Of a DNA stretch of 64,000 nt, positions 1 to 8,160 are shown in pieces. Source of the DNA: an uncultured Porphyromonadaceae bacterium (GTDB lineage: Bacteria; Bacteroidota; Bacteroidia; Bacteroidales; Muribaculaceae); assembly GCA_900544305.1 (NCBI GenBank), contig UQUV01000006.1:1-64000 (forward strand), written 5' to 3'. Position numbers and translations under genes: made by a program. How positions within the stretch are numbered: position 1 is the first letter of the stretch; each line of letters begins with the position of its first letter. The notes under the pieces are model-generated. The model did no database searches and had not been told where the DNA came from. It worked only from the letters and a program-made list of their open reading frames with translations.

Positions 1-866
1 GATATTTCCAAGGCACTGACTTCAAAATTGTTGGATATAAAGTCCACAATAGTGTCATTGTCAGGGTCATAAACGCGGACAAATCTCATGTCTTCGGGAT
101 ACAGCTTGCTTGAATTATATCCTGTCACCCTTATACGAGAGTCTTCCAGTATGCCAGACTTGACATCGGAAATATCCATCTGCTCGACAGTATCGAATTT
201 CATGTTCTCTTTTGGACGTGATACCCAAAATGACTGAGCCTGATGAAATCTAAAAAGTGCTTTAAAGTCAACATAAGCCTTATCCATCACGTAGAAAGCA
301 TAAGGCTCCGGTGTCAGAGAGTCAAGTTCGTTGCTGTCATGCCACTTGCCGTCCGTGATATGGATATTGGCAGGTATGTTGCCTCTCAAATCCAACAGGG
401 TATGCATCTTGACTGCTCCTTTGCTGTATTTCCCCAAAGCCCACGTTGCAAGCTTTATACTGGTCGATATGGTCGTGGAATCAAGTGCATATATCTCGTT
501 GTCAATGGTAATTTGAGACAGTTGGATATTTGAGTACATCGGTCTGAGCATGTCAATCAAATAAAGACCCAACCCTTCAAAGATGCGGTAATCCCTGTTT
601 TCGTTTGCACGAGACAATGAGGTATGGTTCACTGACTTACGAAAGCCGAGATGATAAAGCATCTTGTTATGGGCTTCGAGGCATAGACAAATATCCCTCA
701 GAGAATCACATCCTGTCAACTGTCCGAAAAGGAGATGAAGAAGGTGGCTGTAACTGCTGAGATTTTTGGCATGCCAATCTCCTTGATATTGCTTTACGAG
801 TTTATCAAACTGATATCGCGGTATATACTCGACAACTTGGGAAAATACAAACTTGCCCTGATTCAT
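1..866 (-). CDS. IS4-family transposase, partial (runs off left edge)
   Basis: Reading leftward from an ATG at 864-866, an open frame of 288 codons continues without a stop to the window edge. The N-terminal ~100 residues resemble the DUF4372 domain found on Bacteroidota IS4-type transposases. A DDE transposase core follows, with the first acidic residue in ALDST near residue 129 and a second conserved Asp in VMDKAYVDF. The C-terminal part with the last catalytic Glu lies outside the window. It would cut and rejoin the ends of its own insertion sequence. The right end of the element should lie between 867 and about 1046, but its inverted repeat cannot be placed without the left end. It lies directly downstream of the cassette at 1047-4947. 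Family assignment rests on my recognition of the N-terminal and DDE motifs. Confidence 0.85.
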   Translation of the reverse strand, partial: MNQGKFVFSQVVEYIPRYQFDKLVKQYQGDWHAKNLSSYSHLLHLLFGQLTGCDSLRDICLCLEAHNKMLYHLGFRKSVNHTSLSRANENRDYRIFEGLGLYLIDMLRPMYSNIQLSQITIDNEIYALDSTTISTSIKLATWALGKYSKGAVKMHTLLDLRGNIPANIHITDGKWHDSNELDSLTPEPYAFYVMDKAYVDFKALFRFHQAQSFWVSRPKENMKFDTVEQMDISDVKSGILEDSRIRVTGYNSSKLYPEDMRFVRVYDPDNDTIVDFISNNFEVSALEI

Positions 867-1046
867 AATCCTGATATGTTGAAACTACAGGACTAATAAA
901 TCATTTTCAAATCAAAAAATCAATGAACGCTTATATTTGGTTTAAAATTAATCGTTTAACTACAGTGATGTGGTTTTTATCGCACCACTAATAATTAGCA
1001 ATAATAAAATGCATTGTCAAGTCTGCCGGACAGATTTATGGGTAAG

Positions 1047-1514
1047 TTATTGAAAATCTATATGAATTGGAACTGTTAATAGGACATTGACTTTCTTATT
1101 GTTGTGTATCCCAGGTGTCCAATCCTGCATTTGTTCCAATGCTTTTAGTCCGGCTTTTTCAAAATTTGTCAACATGTTTAAGCCTTTGTTGTAAATTCTT
1201 GCGCCAATTAGCTGCCCTTTCGTGTTGATGACAAACTGGACTCGAAGTGTTGTCTGAATGTTTTCGTTCTGTTCGGGTGCATAATTGAAATGCGAAATAA
1301 AATCGTTCATAAAAGCACTGTTACTGCCTTTGTAAGAAGGCATCTGCTCGACAGTAGTATACGCATATTCATTTGTCATCTTGTCAAACAGCAGGGTTTC
1401 ATTTGTTTGTTGGATTCTTGCGGTATGACAAGATAACATTAAAAATGCAATTACAATAAGTATGCTATTTATATTCAATAGGCGTGCCTTATGTATTGAG
1501 CTAATAATTTTCAT
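1047..1514 (-). CDS. Lipoprotein with TonB C-terminal-like domain
   Basis: 155 residues. A hydrophobic N-terminal segment ends in a lipobox-like LMLSC around residue 29, so it is probably a lipoprotein. The C-terminal ~90 residues look like a TonB_C fold: an RVQFVINTKGQLIGARI strand pair, then EKAGLKALEQM, a WTPG turn and a final beta strand (VLLTVPIHIDF). There is no proline-rich spacer or transmembrane anchor, so it is unlikely to transduce energy as TonB does. Stand-alone TonB_C proteins are common in Bacteroidota and usually uncharacterised. It lies 43 bp downstream of the RHS-like gene on the same strand and is probably the last gene of that operon. Confidence 0.7.
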   Translation of the reverse strand: MKIISSIHKARLLNINSILIVIAFLMLSCHTARIQQTNETLLFDKMTNEYAYTTVEQMPSYKGSNSAFMNDFISHFNYAPEQNENIQTTLRVQFVINTKGQLIGARIYNKGLNMLTNFEKAGLKALEQMQDWTPGIHNNKKVNVLLTVPIHIDFQ

Positions 1515-1557
1515 AATAACTTTAGTTTAGGTATTATAAAGCTGATTTGTCCTTTTG

Positions 1558-3909
1558 TCAGTGAATTTTGACTGATACAACTGAAGGCTCTGTATCAAAG
1601 GCAGTTTTGGTTAATACATCACTTTTGTTGTAGGGGTATATGATGACTGTTGGAATGTTTTTACCAGGTTCAAAGATTTCTTTTGTTTTGAGTGCTACTT
1701 GCATTGTAGCTGTATTTATGTGGGTGGAGGTTAAATCGGCATATTGTTGGTTGCCTTTTTTATAAACAACAGCTTTTACGGATCTGACAGCACTGCTGTT
1801 AGGTTTTTCGTCGTATGTGTAACGTATTCTGGTGGATATCCATCCTTTGCTGAATGTTTCAGAAGAAGACAAAAGTCCACGTTTTTCACTGTTTGAAAAA
1901 TATGGATCATAGGGGCCGCACTCTGTGCTAAGTTGGCAAAAACCGGAAACATCCATGACACCAGTGTCGAAATTTGTGAAGTTGTAGCGCGTGGAAGTTC
2001 CGTTTGCGTTCATTTCGATTACCTCTGTATAACCAATGTGTGAGCCTAAAGCATTATTGCCACCGGGCAAGACCGATTGTGCACTGAAAAGCGGGAGGTA
2101 TTTGTCCGTATGCTCTTTGTCGTTTATGGAGAATTTGTTTCCCGACAGTTCGTATTTGGGATAAAAATTAAGTACACCGCTTGATGTGGTTCCTTTGTTA
2201 TAACTGTTGACATAGAAAAATTTTTTAGTGACGATTTCGTCTGCTGTATCACCGGAACTACTGTTGCATATCTGTTTAATTCGAAGACCGCCTACTCTTT
2301 TCTCTTTTTCAAGAGTTGTTATGCTGGTTCTGTCGTCTGAAACAATTTTCATGCATCTGTTGGCTTCAAATTCCAATCGTGTATACTCTCCGTTCGGGTA
2401 TGTTATTTTTTTCAGTATGCCGTATTTTATTTTGTCGAGATCCGATTCCCTGTTGTTGAAATATTGAGGATCTTTTGTATCGGCTTTCTTCCCGTTGTAA
2501 TATCCCCAATGGTCAACCATTTGTGACAGATATGGCGGAAGGGAGTCGGGATTGTTGTATTCGAATTTATAGTGTTTGGGAGTTCCGGTTGCCGTTTCGT
2601 CAGAAAATCCATTGAGCATAAGCCTGCTTCTCGGATTGTCGGTATATTCAAATTTGAAATTGCGTATACATTTTCCGGATGTGTCGTTTATCGTTATTGC
2701 TGTAAGCTTTCTCCATTGCAGGTCGTCCAGACATTGTGGAAATGGGTTGGCGACTTGTTTTGCATAGATTAATGCTGTCAGGTAGTGGTTGTTTGGGAAA
2801 CTGTTCGTTAAATAGTCGTATACAGCAGAAAGTTTGTGTTGGTTATAGCGCAGTTCGTTAGTCCGTTCAGACGAGAAACGGATGTTGCCTTCTGCAAAGT
2901 CTATTTGTTTCAGATAGGCAGGGGAGATGAGGTGTCCTTTGATACACAAAGAGTCGGCGGGGGAAATCGTATCGCATACCATGAATCGAGAAATGCCGTT
3001 CGCCGGTTCTGTTATATTAACAATGTTGGAAATGGAATATCCCAACTGGCATATGTATTGGCCTCGGTCGTATTTAAAACTGACGGTTTTTCCGTCAGGA
3101 TATGATATTTGTGTAAGATGCCAGGCTGTGGCAATCCATTCCTGATTTTGCTGTGTCCAGAAGTTTATGGAATATTCGACGGCATTGTCATTCATCCCAA
3201 AAGTGTAACGTGTCCCGTCGTCTGTTGTAATGACAAAACCGGTGAACGGGTAGATGTTGTCCGTCTGTGGCATTCCGTACCCCATAACATCTTTAGGAAC
3301 ATAAACACTGTCCATCTTTATTTCAACTGTTACGTTTCGATTGCATTTTACTTTCGTTTTCCCGTGGTGGTCAATGTAGAAATTTCCGTGACAGTCGTTG
3401 AACCGGAAGCTGAACTTATCCGGTTGGGTGTCTTTCCTGAATTGGTCGTTTTTAAGGATTTCGGGTATCAGTGTTTTGTCGGAATACCATTGCTCATTGT
3501 CCAAGAAATCGTGCGTGTAATAGAATCCTAATTTTTTATATTGCGGCATTCCGTTGCTCTCGCAGGAATATTCATCAGGCAGACCGTTGACAATGCGTGA
3601 AATGCTTCCGCCGCAAAATAATGTCCAGCCTGTGCCTGTCCAGCCCGGATGCTGTTCCGGCATTATGCCGGCGGCATGATAGGAAAGTGTAATCGGCAGG
3701 GTGTTGGAGTCGATTTTGATCTCATAAATAGGCAAGTCGATTTGGGGAATGCCGTTAAATAATGACACTTCAACATCGTCGTATCGGCTCATGGAAGCTA
3801 CGTTCGGACTTTGCATCGCGATGGATTCTGTCGGGACTTGTCCAAAAGACTGCTTGGAGCAAGCGATAAGCGTTGCAATTATGATGCTGATATATATTCT
3901 TCTTTTCAT
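1558..3909 (-). CDS. RHS/YD-like secreted protein, N-terminal region only
   Basis: 783 residues with a signal peptide or lipobox at the start (IIATLIACSKQ). The first ~130 residues carry the pattern that opens Bacteroidota RHS-type wall proteins: VASMSRYDDVEVSLFNGIP, then DLPIYEIKID, LPITLSYHAAGI and GWTGTGWTL. A long beta-rich region with many aromatic and Asn/Asp residues follows (YPDGKTVSFKYD, YPNGEYTRLEFEAN). The YD repeats, conserved RHS core and variable toxin tip of full-length family members (often well over 1,000 residues) are absent, and the frame ends cleanly in VVSVKIH. It is therefore either a naturally short subfamily or an old truncation. It sits between two small secreted proteins (upstream) and a TonB_C lipoprotein (downstream). 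Its function is not known. Confidence 0.65.
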   Translation of the reverse strand: MKRRIYISIIIATLIACSKQSFGQVPTESIAMQSPNVASMSRYDDVEVSLFNGIPQIDLPIYEIKIDSNTLPITLSYHAAGIMPEQHPGWTGTGWTLFCGGSISRIVNGLPDEYSCESNGMPQYKKLGFYYTHDFLDNEQWYSDKTLIPEILKNDQFRKDTQPDKFSFRFNDCHGNFYIDHHGKTKVKCNRNVTVEIKMDSVYVPKDVMGYGMPQTDNIYPFTGFVITTDDGTRYTFGMNDNAVEYSINFWTQQNQEWIATAWHLTQISYPDGKTVSFKYDRGQYICQLGYSISNIVNITEPANGISRFMVCDTISPADSLCIKGHLISPAYLKQIDFAEGNIRFSSERTNELRYNQHKLSAVYDYLTNSFPNNHYLTALIYAKQVANPFPQCLDDLQWRKLTAITINDTSGKCIRNFKFEYTDNPRSRLMLNGFSDETATGTPKHYKFEYNNPDSLPPYLSQMVDHWGYYNGKKADTKDPQYFNNRESDLDKIKYGILKKITYPNGEYTRLEFEANRCMKIVSDDRTSITTLEKEKRVGGLRIKQICNSSSGDTADEIVTKKFFYVNSYNKGTTSSGVLNFYPKYELSGNKFSINDKEHTDKYLPLFSAQSVLPGGNNALGSHIGYTEVIEMNANGTSTRYNFTNFDTGVMDVSGFCQLSTECGPYDPYFSNSEKRGLLSSSETFSKGWISTRIRYTYDEKPNSSAVRSVKAVVYKKGNQQYADLTSTHINTATMQVALKTKEIFEPGKNIPTVIIYPYNKSDVLTKTAFDTEPSVVSVKIH

Positions 3910-3951
3910 AGCATGAAATTCAATTGTTGGTGATGATGTTTGAAAAACAGT

Positions 3952-4422
3952 TTATTTTTCGCATGAATTGGAAAGAACCTGGAACATAATGGTATGGAGT
4001 CTCCAAGCTGCAAAATTATACTTGTCGGTATGGCGAAGTGTCGTCGGATTGAAATAGAAAATTTTTGTCGACGGCAGGATTTGGATGCTGTTTTCCGGCA
4101 CTTTGTCAGAAAGAAAATAGGTCAGGCCGTTGATGACGGTATAGTAGGTAAGCAATTTGGCTATATTTTCGTCTCCGTCAAATTTGTCAAGTGCCAAAAC
4201 CAGGCCGGTATCAGCGAGGGTTGGTTGGAAAAAGTTTAATGTGTAGAAATTATCTTCTGTAAAACATTCTGGGGCATCTTTTGCCATTTCCGAAATTACG
4301 TCGCGGAGGTGATGGTCTGAAATCTCGATTTGTTGAAGTTTCAAAGTGATTTGATCGTTGGATTGTGCCATGCTATTCAACGACAAGAGCGTAATTATAT
4401 AGAGTGATAAGAAATATTTCAT
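3952..4422 (-). CDS. Small secreted protein, paralogue of the next gene upstream
   Basis: 156 residues. A clear signal peptide (SLYIITLLSLNSMAQS) predicts export. The mature part begins with a segment shared with the 4465-4947 product (LKLQQIEISD against LNLQQVEFTD). Both also share DFY/NFF-type strands, a LTYY(T/S)V(I/F)NG motif and a FFLS/YFLS segment followed by IP/VP and ILP/VLP. The two are clearly tandem duplicates that have diverged. I recognise no named family and no catalytic motif. It lies 42 bp upstream of the RHS-like gene on the same strand, which suggests a common transcript and possibly a structural or chaperone partner role (inference). Confidence 0.6.
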   Translation of the reverse strand: MKYFLSLYIITLLSLNSMAQSNDQITLKLQQIEISDHHLRDVISEMAKDAPECFTEDNFYTLNFFQPTLADTGLVLALDKFDGDENIAKLLTYYTVINGLTYFLSDKVPENSIQILPSTKIFYFNPTTLRHTDKYNFAAWRLHTIMFQVLSNSCEK

Positions 4423-4464
4423 AGTTCGTTTGCTTTTGTTATTTATGTGTCATCTTGCATTATC

Positions 4465-4947
4465 CTATTCTCCTACCCCGCAGTTGTGAAGAATTTGGTA
4501 AGCGTTTTCTTTGTTTTTCTTGATAATTCCAATGTATGGTCCTCCAACTGGTCCTAAAAGGTCGTCACTTTTTAAAAATGTGAACTTCTTTATGGTCGGC
4601 AGAACTTTTATGATGTTGGAAGGAATCTCTTGTGAAAGGAAAAAGAAACAGCCGTTGAAGACACTATAGTAGGTAAGCGCATGTGAAAATTTATTATCGG
4701 GCGAATACTCATAGACAAATATAAAAGATTGGTCAACGGATAAACTCGATTTGTAAAAATCCATGACAAGATGTTCGTTTTTTTGGTACTCGTCTGGTCT
4801 GTCTTTAGCCATTGACAAAAGCGTTTGTTTGAAACTTACATCAGTAAATTCAACTTGTTGCAGATTCAGCACAACTTGTTTATCGGACTGCGCCATGCAA
4901 TTCAACGATAATATGACTGTGATTAGAAGTAAAGCAAATCTTTTCAT
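4465..4947 (-). CDS. Small secreted protein, first gene of the RHS-like cassette
   Basis: 160 residues with a signal peptide (LLLITVILSLNCMAQS). It is the paralogue of the product at 3952-4422, sharing LQQVEFTD near the mature N terminus and the LTYYSVFNG motif in the middle, but with a different, more basic and Gly-rich C terminus (LLGPVGGPYIGIIKK). No domain is recognised. It is the promoter-proximal gene of the minus-strand cassette. A Bacteroidota -7 motif TAACTTTG reads toward it from the complement of 5012-5019, 65 bp before the start codon. Confidence 0.6.
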   Translation of the reverse strand: MKRFALLLITVILSLNCMAQSDKQVVLNLQQVEFTDVSFKQTLLSMAKDRPDEYQKNEHLVMDFYKSSLSVDQSFIFVYEYSPDNKFSHALTYYSVFNGCFFFLSQEIPSNIIKVLPTIKKFTFLKSDDLLGPVGGPYIGIIKKNKENAYQILHNCGVGE

Positions 4948-5207
4948 GGTTGCCTGTGTTTTTAGGGTTGAAAAGTCGGAGTAAATTATTGAATGGCAGA
5001 AGTGTTTTCCACAAAGTTAACAATAAAATGCAATTTATTCAATATCGGTCCTTGGAATTAAACTTAAATCGGTCATAAAGTCTAATGACTGATTTGGGTA
5101 AAAGGATATTGTGATTACTCAAAGATGTCAGTAGGGTTGGGTGTTTTCGTTTCTATTCGGATTCATTTGCTAAAACTTACTAAGATGTTGTTAAACATAT
5201 AATTTTA
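4948..5207. other. Divergent intergenic region between the RHS-like cassette and fucR
   Basis: There is no coding frame here. The complement of 5012-5019 reads TAACTTTG, a good Bacteroidota -7 element for the leftward cassette. The remainder is AT-rich and shows no convincing repeat. The fucR promoter follows on its right side. Confidence 0.5.
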
Positions 5208-5240
5208 TTGCTTGATAATGATAAAAATAGTATATGTTTG
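5208..5240 (+). promoter_or_regulatory. Probable fucR promoter
   Basis: TATGTTTG at 5233-5240 matches the Bacteroidota -7 consensus TAnnTTTG. A TTG at 5208-5210 (or 5212-5214) stands in a plausible -33 position. The predicted start of transcription, about 5247, falls inside the repeat at 5244-5262, as expected if FucR represses its own gene. Confidence 0.5.
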
Positions 5241-5243
5241 CAT

Positions 5244-5262
5244 CAGCATAGTTCAGCACAGT
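5244..5262 (+). promoter_or_regulatory. Candidate FucR operator (fucR copy)
   Basis: CAGCATAGTTCAGCACAGT is a tandem of the 10-mer CAGCAYAGTT. The same tandem occurs before fucI at 6305-6324 with one difference. It lies over the predicted fucR transcription start and before the chosen start codon at 5278. Confidence 0.6.
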
Positions 5263-5277
5263 AATCGTAGTGTTTTT

Positions 5278-6258
5278 ATGGATATGACATTGGGGCAACA
5301 ATTGACGAAAGTAAAACAGTTGGCAGATTTGTTGGAGCACGAAATCGTTTCCGGCAAATATTCCGAAGGGAGTTGTCTGCCCTCAATTAACGGTCTGAGC
5401 AAGGATTATTGCGTGTCGCGTGATACCGTGTTTAAGGCTTTTCTTGAATTGCGTGAACGTAAACTTATTGATTCTATTCCGGGAAAAGGTTATTATGTTA
5501 CCAACAGGCAGGAACGTGTATTTCTGCTTCTTGATGAGTATTCGCCTTTTAAAAATACACTTTACAACAGTTTTGTGAGTCGTTTGGGAAGACATTATAA
5601 GGTGGATTTGTGGTTTCACCAATACAATGAGCATATCTTCAATACTATTTTACGAGAGGCTATAGGCCGATATAATTATTATGTGGTGATGAATTTCGAC
5701 AATGAAAAGTTTTCTCCTATATTCAATAAAATTACGCCTTCAAAATTGCTGTTGCTCGATTTTGGAAAATTTGATAAAAAAAACTATTCCTATATTTGCC
5801 AGAATTTTGATAATTCGTTTTATGCTGTGCTGTGCGAAATGAAAGAACGTTTACGGCGTTATCGACGTATTGTGTTCCATTTGCCGAAAGAATCGAAGCA
5901 TCCTTACAGCTCGGTTGGTAGTTTGCAGCAATTTTGTGCGGAGATAGGAATGGAATGTGAGGTGGATGACAGTAATGCTCTTAAGTCTGTTGATGCCGGC
6001 GTTGCATATATGGTTATACGTCAGACGGATGTAGTTGATATTATAAAGATGAGCCGGGCCAAGAAGTTGGAATGTGGCAGAGACTTTGGTCTGATTGCTT
6101 ATAATGAAACTCCGGCTTATGAGGTGATTGACAAAGGCATAACATCATTAAGTGTCGATTGGGTGAAAATGGGAGACCTGGCTGCACAATTTATTGTGAC
6201 AGGTGATCCTGTCCAGATCTTTTTACCTACGGAACTGCATTTGAGGGATTCTGTGTGA
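5278..6258 (+). CDS. fucR: FucR, GntR-family regulator of L-fucose use
   Basis: 326 residues from the ATG at 5278. An in-frame ATG at 5212 would place the operator-like repeat and -7 box inside the gene, so it is rejected. Residues ~10-75 form a GntR winged helix: LEHEIVSGKYSEGSCLPSI, DYCVSRDTVFKAFLELRERKLI, then the wing SIPGKGYYV. The C-terminal ~240 residues resemble a periplasmic-binding/LacI-type ligand domain, ending with ITSLSVDWVKMGDLAAQF. This is the architecture of the Bacteroides FucR repressor, which responds to L-fucose. It sits directly before fucI in the same direction with 112 bp between. Ligand specificity is inferred from context. Confidence 0.85.
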   Translation: MDMTLGQQLTKVKQLADLLEHEIVSGKYSEGSCLPSINGLSKDYCVSRDTVFKAFLELRERKLIDSIPGKGYYVTNRQERVFLLLDEYSPFKNTLYNSFVSRLGRHYKVDLWFHQYNEHIFNTILREAIGRYNYYVVMNFDNEKFSPIFNKITPSKLLLLDFGKFDKKNYSYICQNFDNSFYAVLCEMKERLRRYRRIVFHLPKESKHPYSSVGSLQQFCAEIGMECEVDDSNALKSVDAGVAYMVIRQTDVVDIIKMSRAKKLECGRDFGLIAYNETPAYEVIDKGITSLSVDWVKMGDLAAQFIVTGDPVQIFLPTELHLRDSV

Positions 6259-6304
6259 TTTTGATTATTTGAATTGACAGATATTTTTTTTTGTGTACAT
6301 TAAT

Positions 6305-6324
6305 CAGCACAGTTCAGCACAGTT
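6305..6324 (+). promoter_or_regulatory. Candidate FucR operator (fucI copy)
   Basis: CAGCACAGTTCAGCACAGTT is a perfect tandem duplication of the 10-mer CAGCACAGTT, 46 bp before the fucI start codon. It matches the copy before fucR in 18 of the 19 shared positions. A poor -7-like TATTTTTTTTTG lies just upstream at 6282-6293, so the repeat covers the likely transcription start. Confidence 0.6.
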
Positions 6325-6370
6325 GCTGGGAGTATAAGGCAAAACCTAAACAAACCTAATAATTAAAAAA

Positions 6371-8143
6371 ATGAACAAGTATCCAAAAATTGGGATTCGT
6401 CCCACAATTGACGGCCGCCAAGGCGGAGTTCGCGAAAGCTTGGAAGAAAAAACTATGAATTTAGCGAAGGCAGTGGCCGAATTGATCTCTACAAACTTGA
6501 AAAACGGTGATGGCAGCCCTGTTGAGTGTGTCATCGCTGACTCTACAATCGGTCGTGTGGCAGAAAGTGCTGCATGCGCTGAGAAATTTGAACGTGAGGG
6601 TGTTGGTGCAACTATTACCGTAACATCCTGCTGGTGCTATGGCGCTGAAACTATGGATATGAATCCTCATTATCCGAAGGCTGTGTGGGGATTCAATGGA
6701 ACGGAACGTCCGGGTGCCGTTTATCTGGCAGCGGTTTTGGCAGGGCATGCACAGAAGGGATTGCCGGCATTCGGTATCTATGGCCGTGATGTCCAAGATA
6801 TTGAGGACAATACGATTCCTGAAGATGTGGCTGAGAAGATTCTTCGTTTTGCCCGTGCGGCTCAGGCTGTAGCAACAATGCGCGGCAAGTCGTATCTGTC
6901 AATGGGTAGCGTTTCAATGGGTATTGCCGGTTCTATTGTGAATCCGGACTTTTTCCAGGAATATCTTGGCATGCGTTGCGAGTCAGTCGACCTTACTGAG
7001 ATTATCCGTCGTATGACAGAAGGTATCTACGATCAAGAGGAATATGCAAAAGCAATGGCATGGACAGAGAAGTACTGTAAAAAGAATGAAGGCAAAGACT
7101 TCAATGTCGAATCAAAAATGAAAACCCGTGCCGAAAAGGATGCCGATTGGGAATTTATTGTGAAAATGACCATTATTATGCGCGACCTTATGATTGGTAA
7201 TCCGAAGCTGAAGGAATTAGGCTTTAAGGAAGAAGCTCTCGGACACAACGCTATTGCAGCCGGTTTCCAGGGACAACGTCAGTGGACTGACTTCTATCCG
7301 AACGGCGATTATTCGGAGGCGTTGCTCAACACTTCTTTCGACTGGAACGGAATCCGCGAAGCTTTTGTTGTGGCAACTGAAAATGATGCCTGCAACGGTG
7401 TGGCAATGTTGTTCGGGCACCTGCTTACAAACCGGGCACAGATATTTTCCGATGTACGCACTTTCTGGAGTCCGGAGGCTGTGAAACGTGTGACGGGCAA
7501 GGAATTGAAGGGCCTGGCTGCCAACGGTATCATTCACCTCATTAATTCTGGTGCTACGACATTGGATGGAACAGGACAACAGACAGATGCTGATGGCAAT
7601 CCGACAATGAAGCCGGCTTGGGAAATTTCTGAAAAAGAGATGGAAAAATGTTTGGAAGCTACAACGTGGTATCCGGCTAACCGTGATTATTTCCGCGGTG
7701 GTGGTTTCTCTTCCAATTTCCTTTCAAAAGGCGGTATGCCTGTGACGATGAGCCGTTTGAATTTGGTGAAAGGACTTGGTCCGGTATTGCAGATTGCTGA
7801 AGGTTGGACTGTTGAAATCGATCCGGAAATCCATAAGCTTCTTGATGAACGTACCGACCGCACATGGCCGACTACCTGGTTTGTTCCCCGTCTTTGCGAC
7901 AAGCCTGCTTTCAAGGATGTATATTCAGTGATGAACAACTGGGGTGCCAATCACGGAGCCATCAGCTATGGACATATTGGTCAGGATTTGATTACTTTGG
8001 CTTCTATCTTGCGTATTCCGGTGTGTATGCACAATGTGGACGATGACAAGATTTTCCGTCCGGCTGCATGGAACGCTTTCGGAATGGACAAGGAAGGATC
8101 TGATTACAGAGCTTGTATGAATTATGGACCGATTTATAAATAA
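6371..8143 (+). CDS. fucI: L-fucose isomerase
   Basis: 590 residues, the usual length for FucI. It interconverts L-fucose and L-fuculose in the cytoplasm and needs Mn2+. The start NKYPKIGIRPTIDGRQGGVRE is the family signature. The metal/catalytic residues are visible as Glu in VATENDACNG and Asp in IFSDVRTFWS, with His in the C-terminal GANHGAISYGHIG stretch. It is first in the operon fucI-fucO-fucA-fucK-fucP, 112 bp after fucR, with the tandem operator-like repeat in front. The frame is intact and I see nothing odd. Confidence 0.97.
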   Translation: MNKYPKIGIRPTIDGRQGGVRESLEEKTMNLAKAVAELISTNLKNGDGSPVECVIADSTIGRVAESAACAEKFEREGVGATITVTSCWCYGAETMDMNPHYPKAVWGFNGTERPGAVYLAAVLAGHAQKGLPAFGIYGRDVQDIEDNTIPEDVAEKILRFARAAQAVATMRGKSYLSMGSVSMGIAGSIVNPDFFQEYLGMRCESVDLTEIIRRMTEGIYDQEEYAKAMAWTEKYCKKNEGKDFNVESKMKTRAEKDADWEFIVKMTIIMRDLMIGNPKLKELGFKEEALGHNAIAAGFQGQRQWTDFYPNGDYSEALLNTSFDWNGIREAFVVATENDACNGVAMLFGHLLTNRAQIFSDVRTFWSPEAVKRVTGKELKGLAANGIIHLINSGATTLDGTGQQTDADGNPTMKPAWEISEKEMEKCLEATTWYPANRDYFRGGGFSSNFLSKGGMPVTMSRLNLVKGLGPVLQIAEGWTVEIDPEIHKLLDERTDRTWPTTWFVPRLCDKPAFKDVYSVMNNWGANHGAISYGHIGQDLITLASILRIPVCMHNVDDDKIFRPAAWNAFGMDKEGSDYRACMNYGPIYK

Positions 8144-8160
8144 CTAATACCGTGAAAACT

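Noticed and set aside
243..533. 96-codon plus-strand ORF at the left edge
   Set aside because: It lies opposite the IS4 transposase frame, which has clear family motifs; this ORF has none.
3109..3531. 140-codon plus-strand ORF
   Set aside because: It is a shadow inside the RHS-like gene on the other strand, with no recognisable features.
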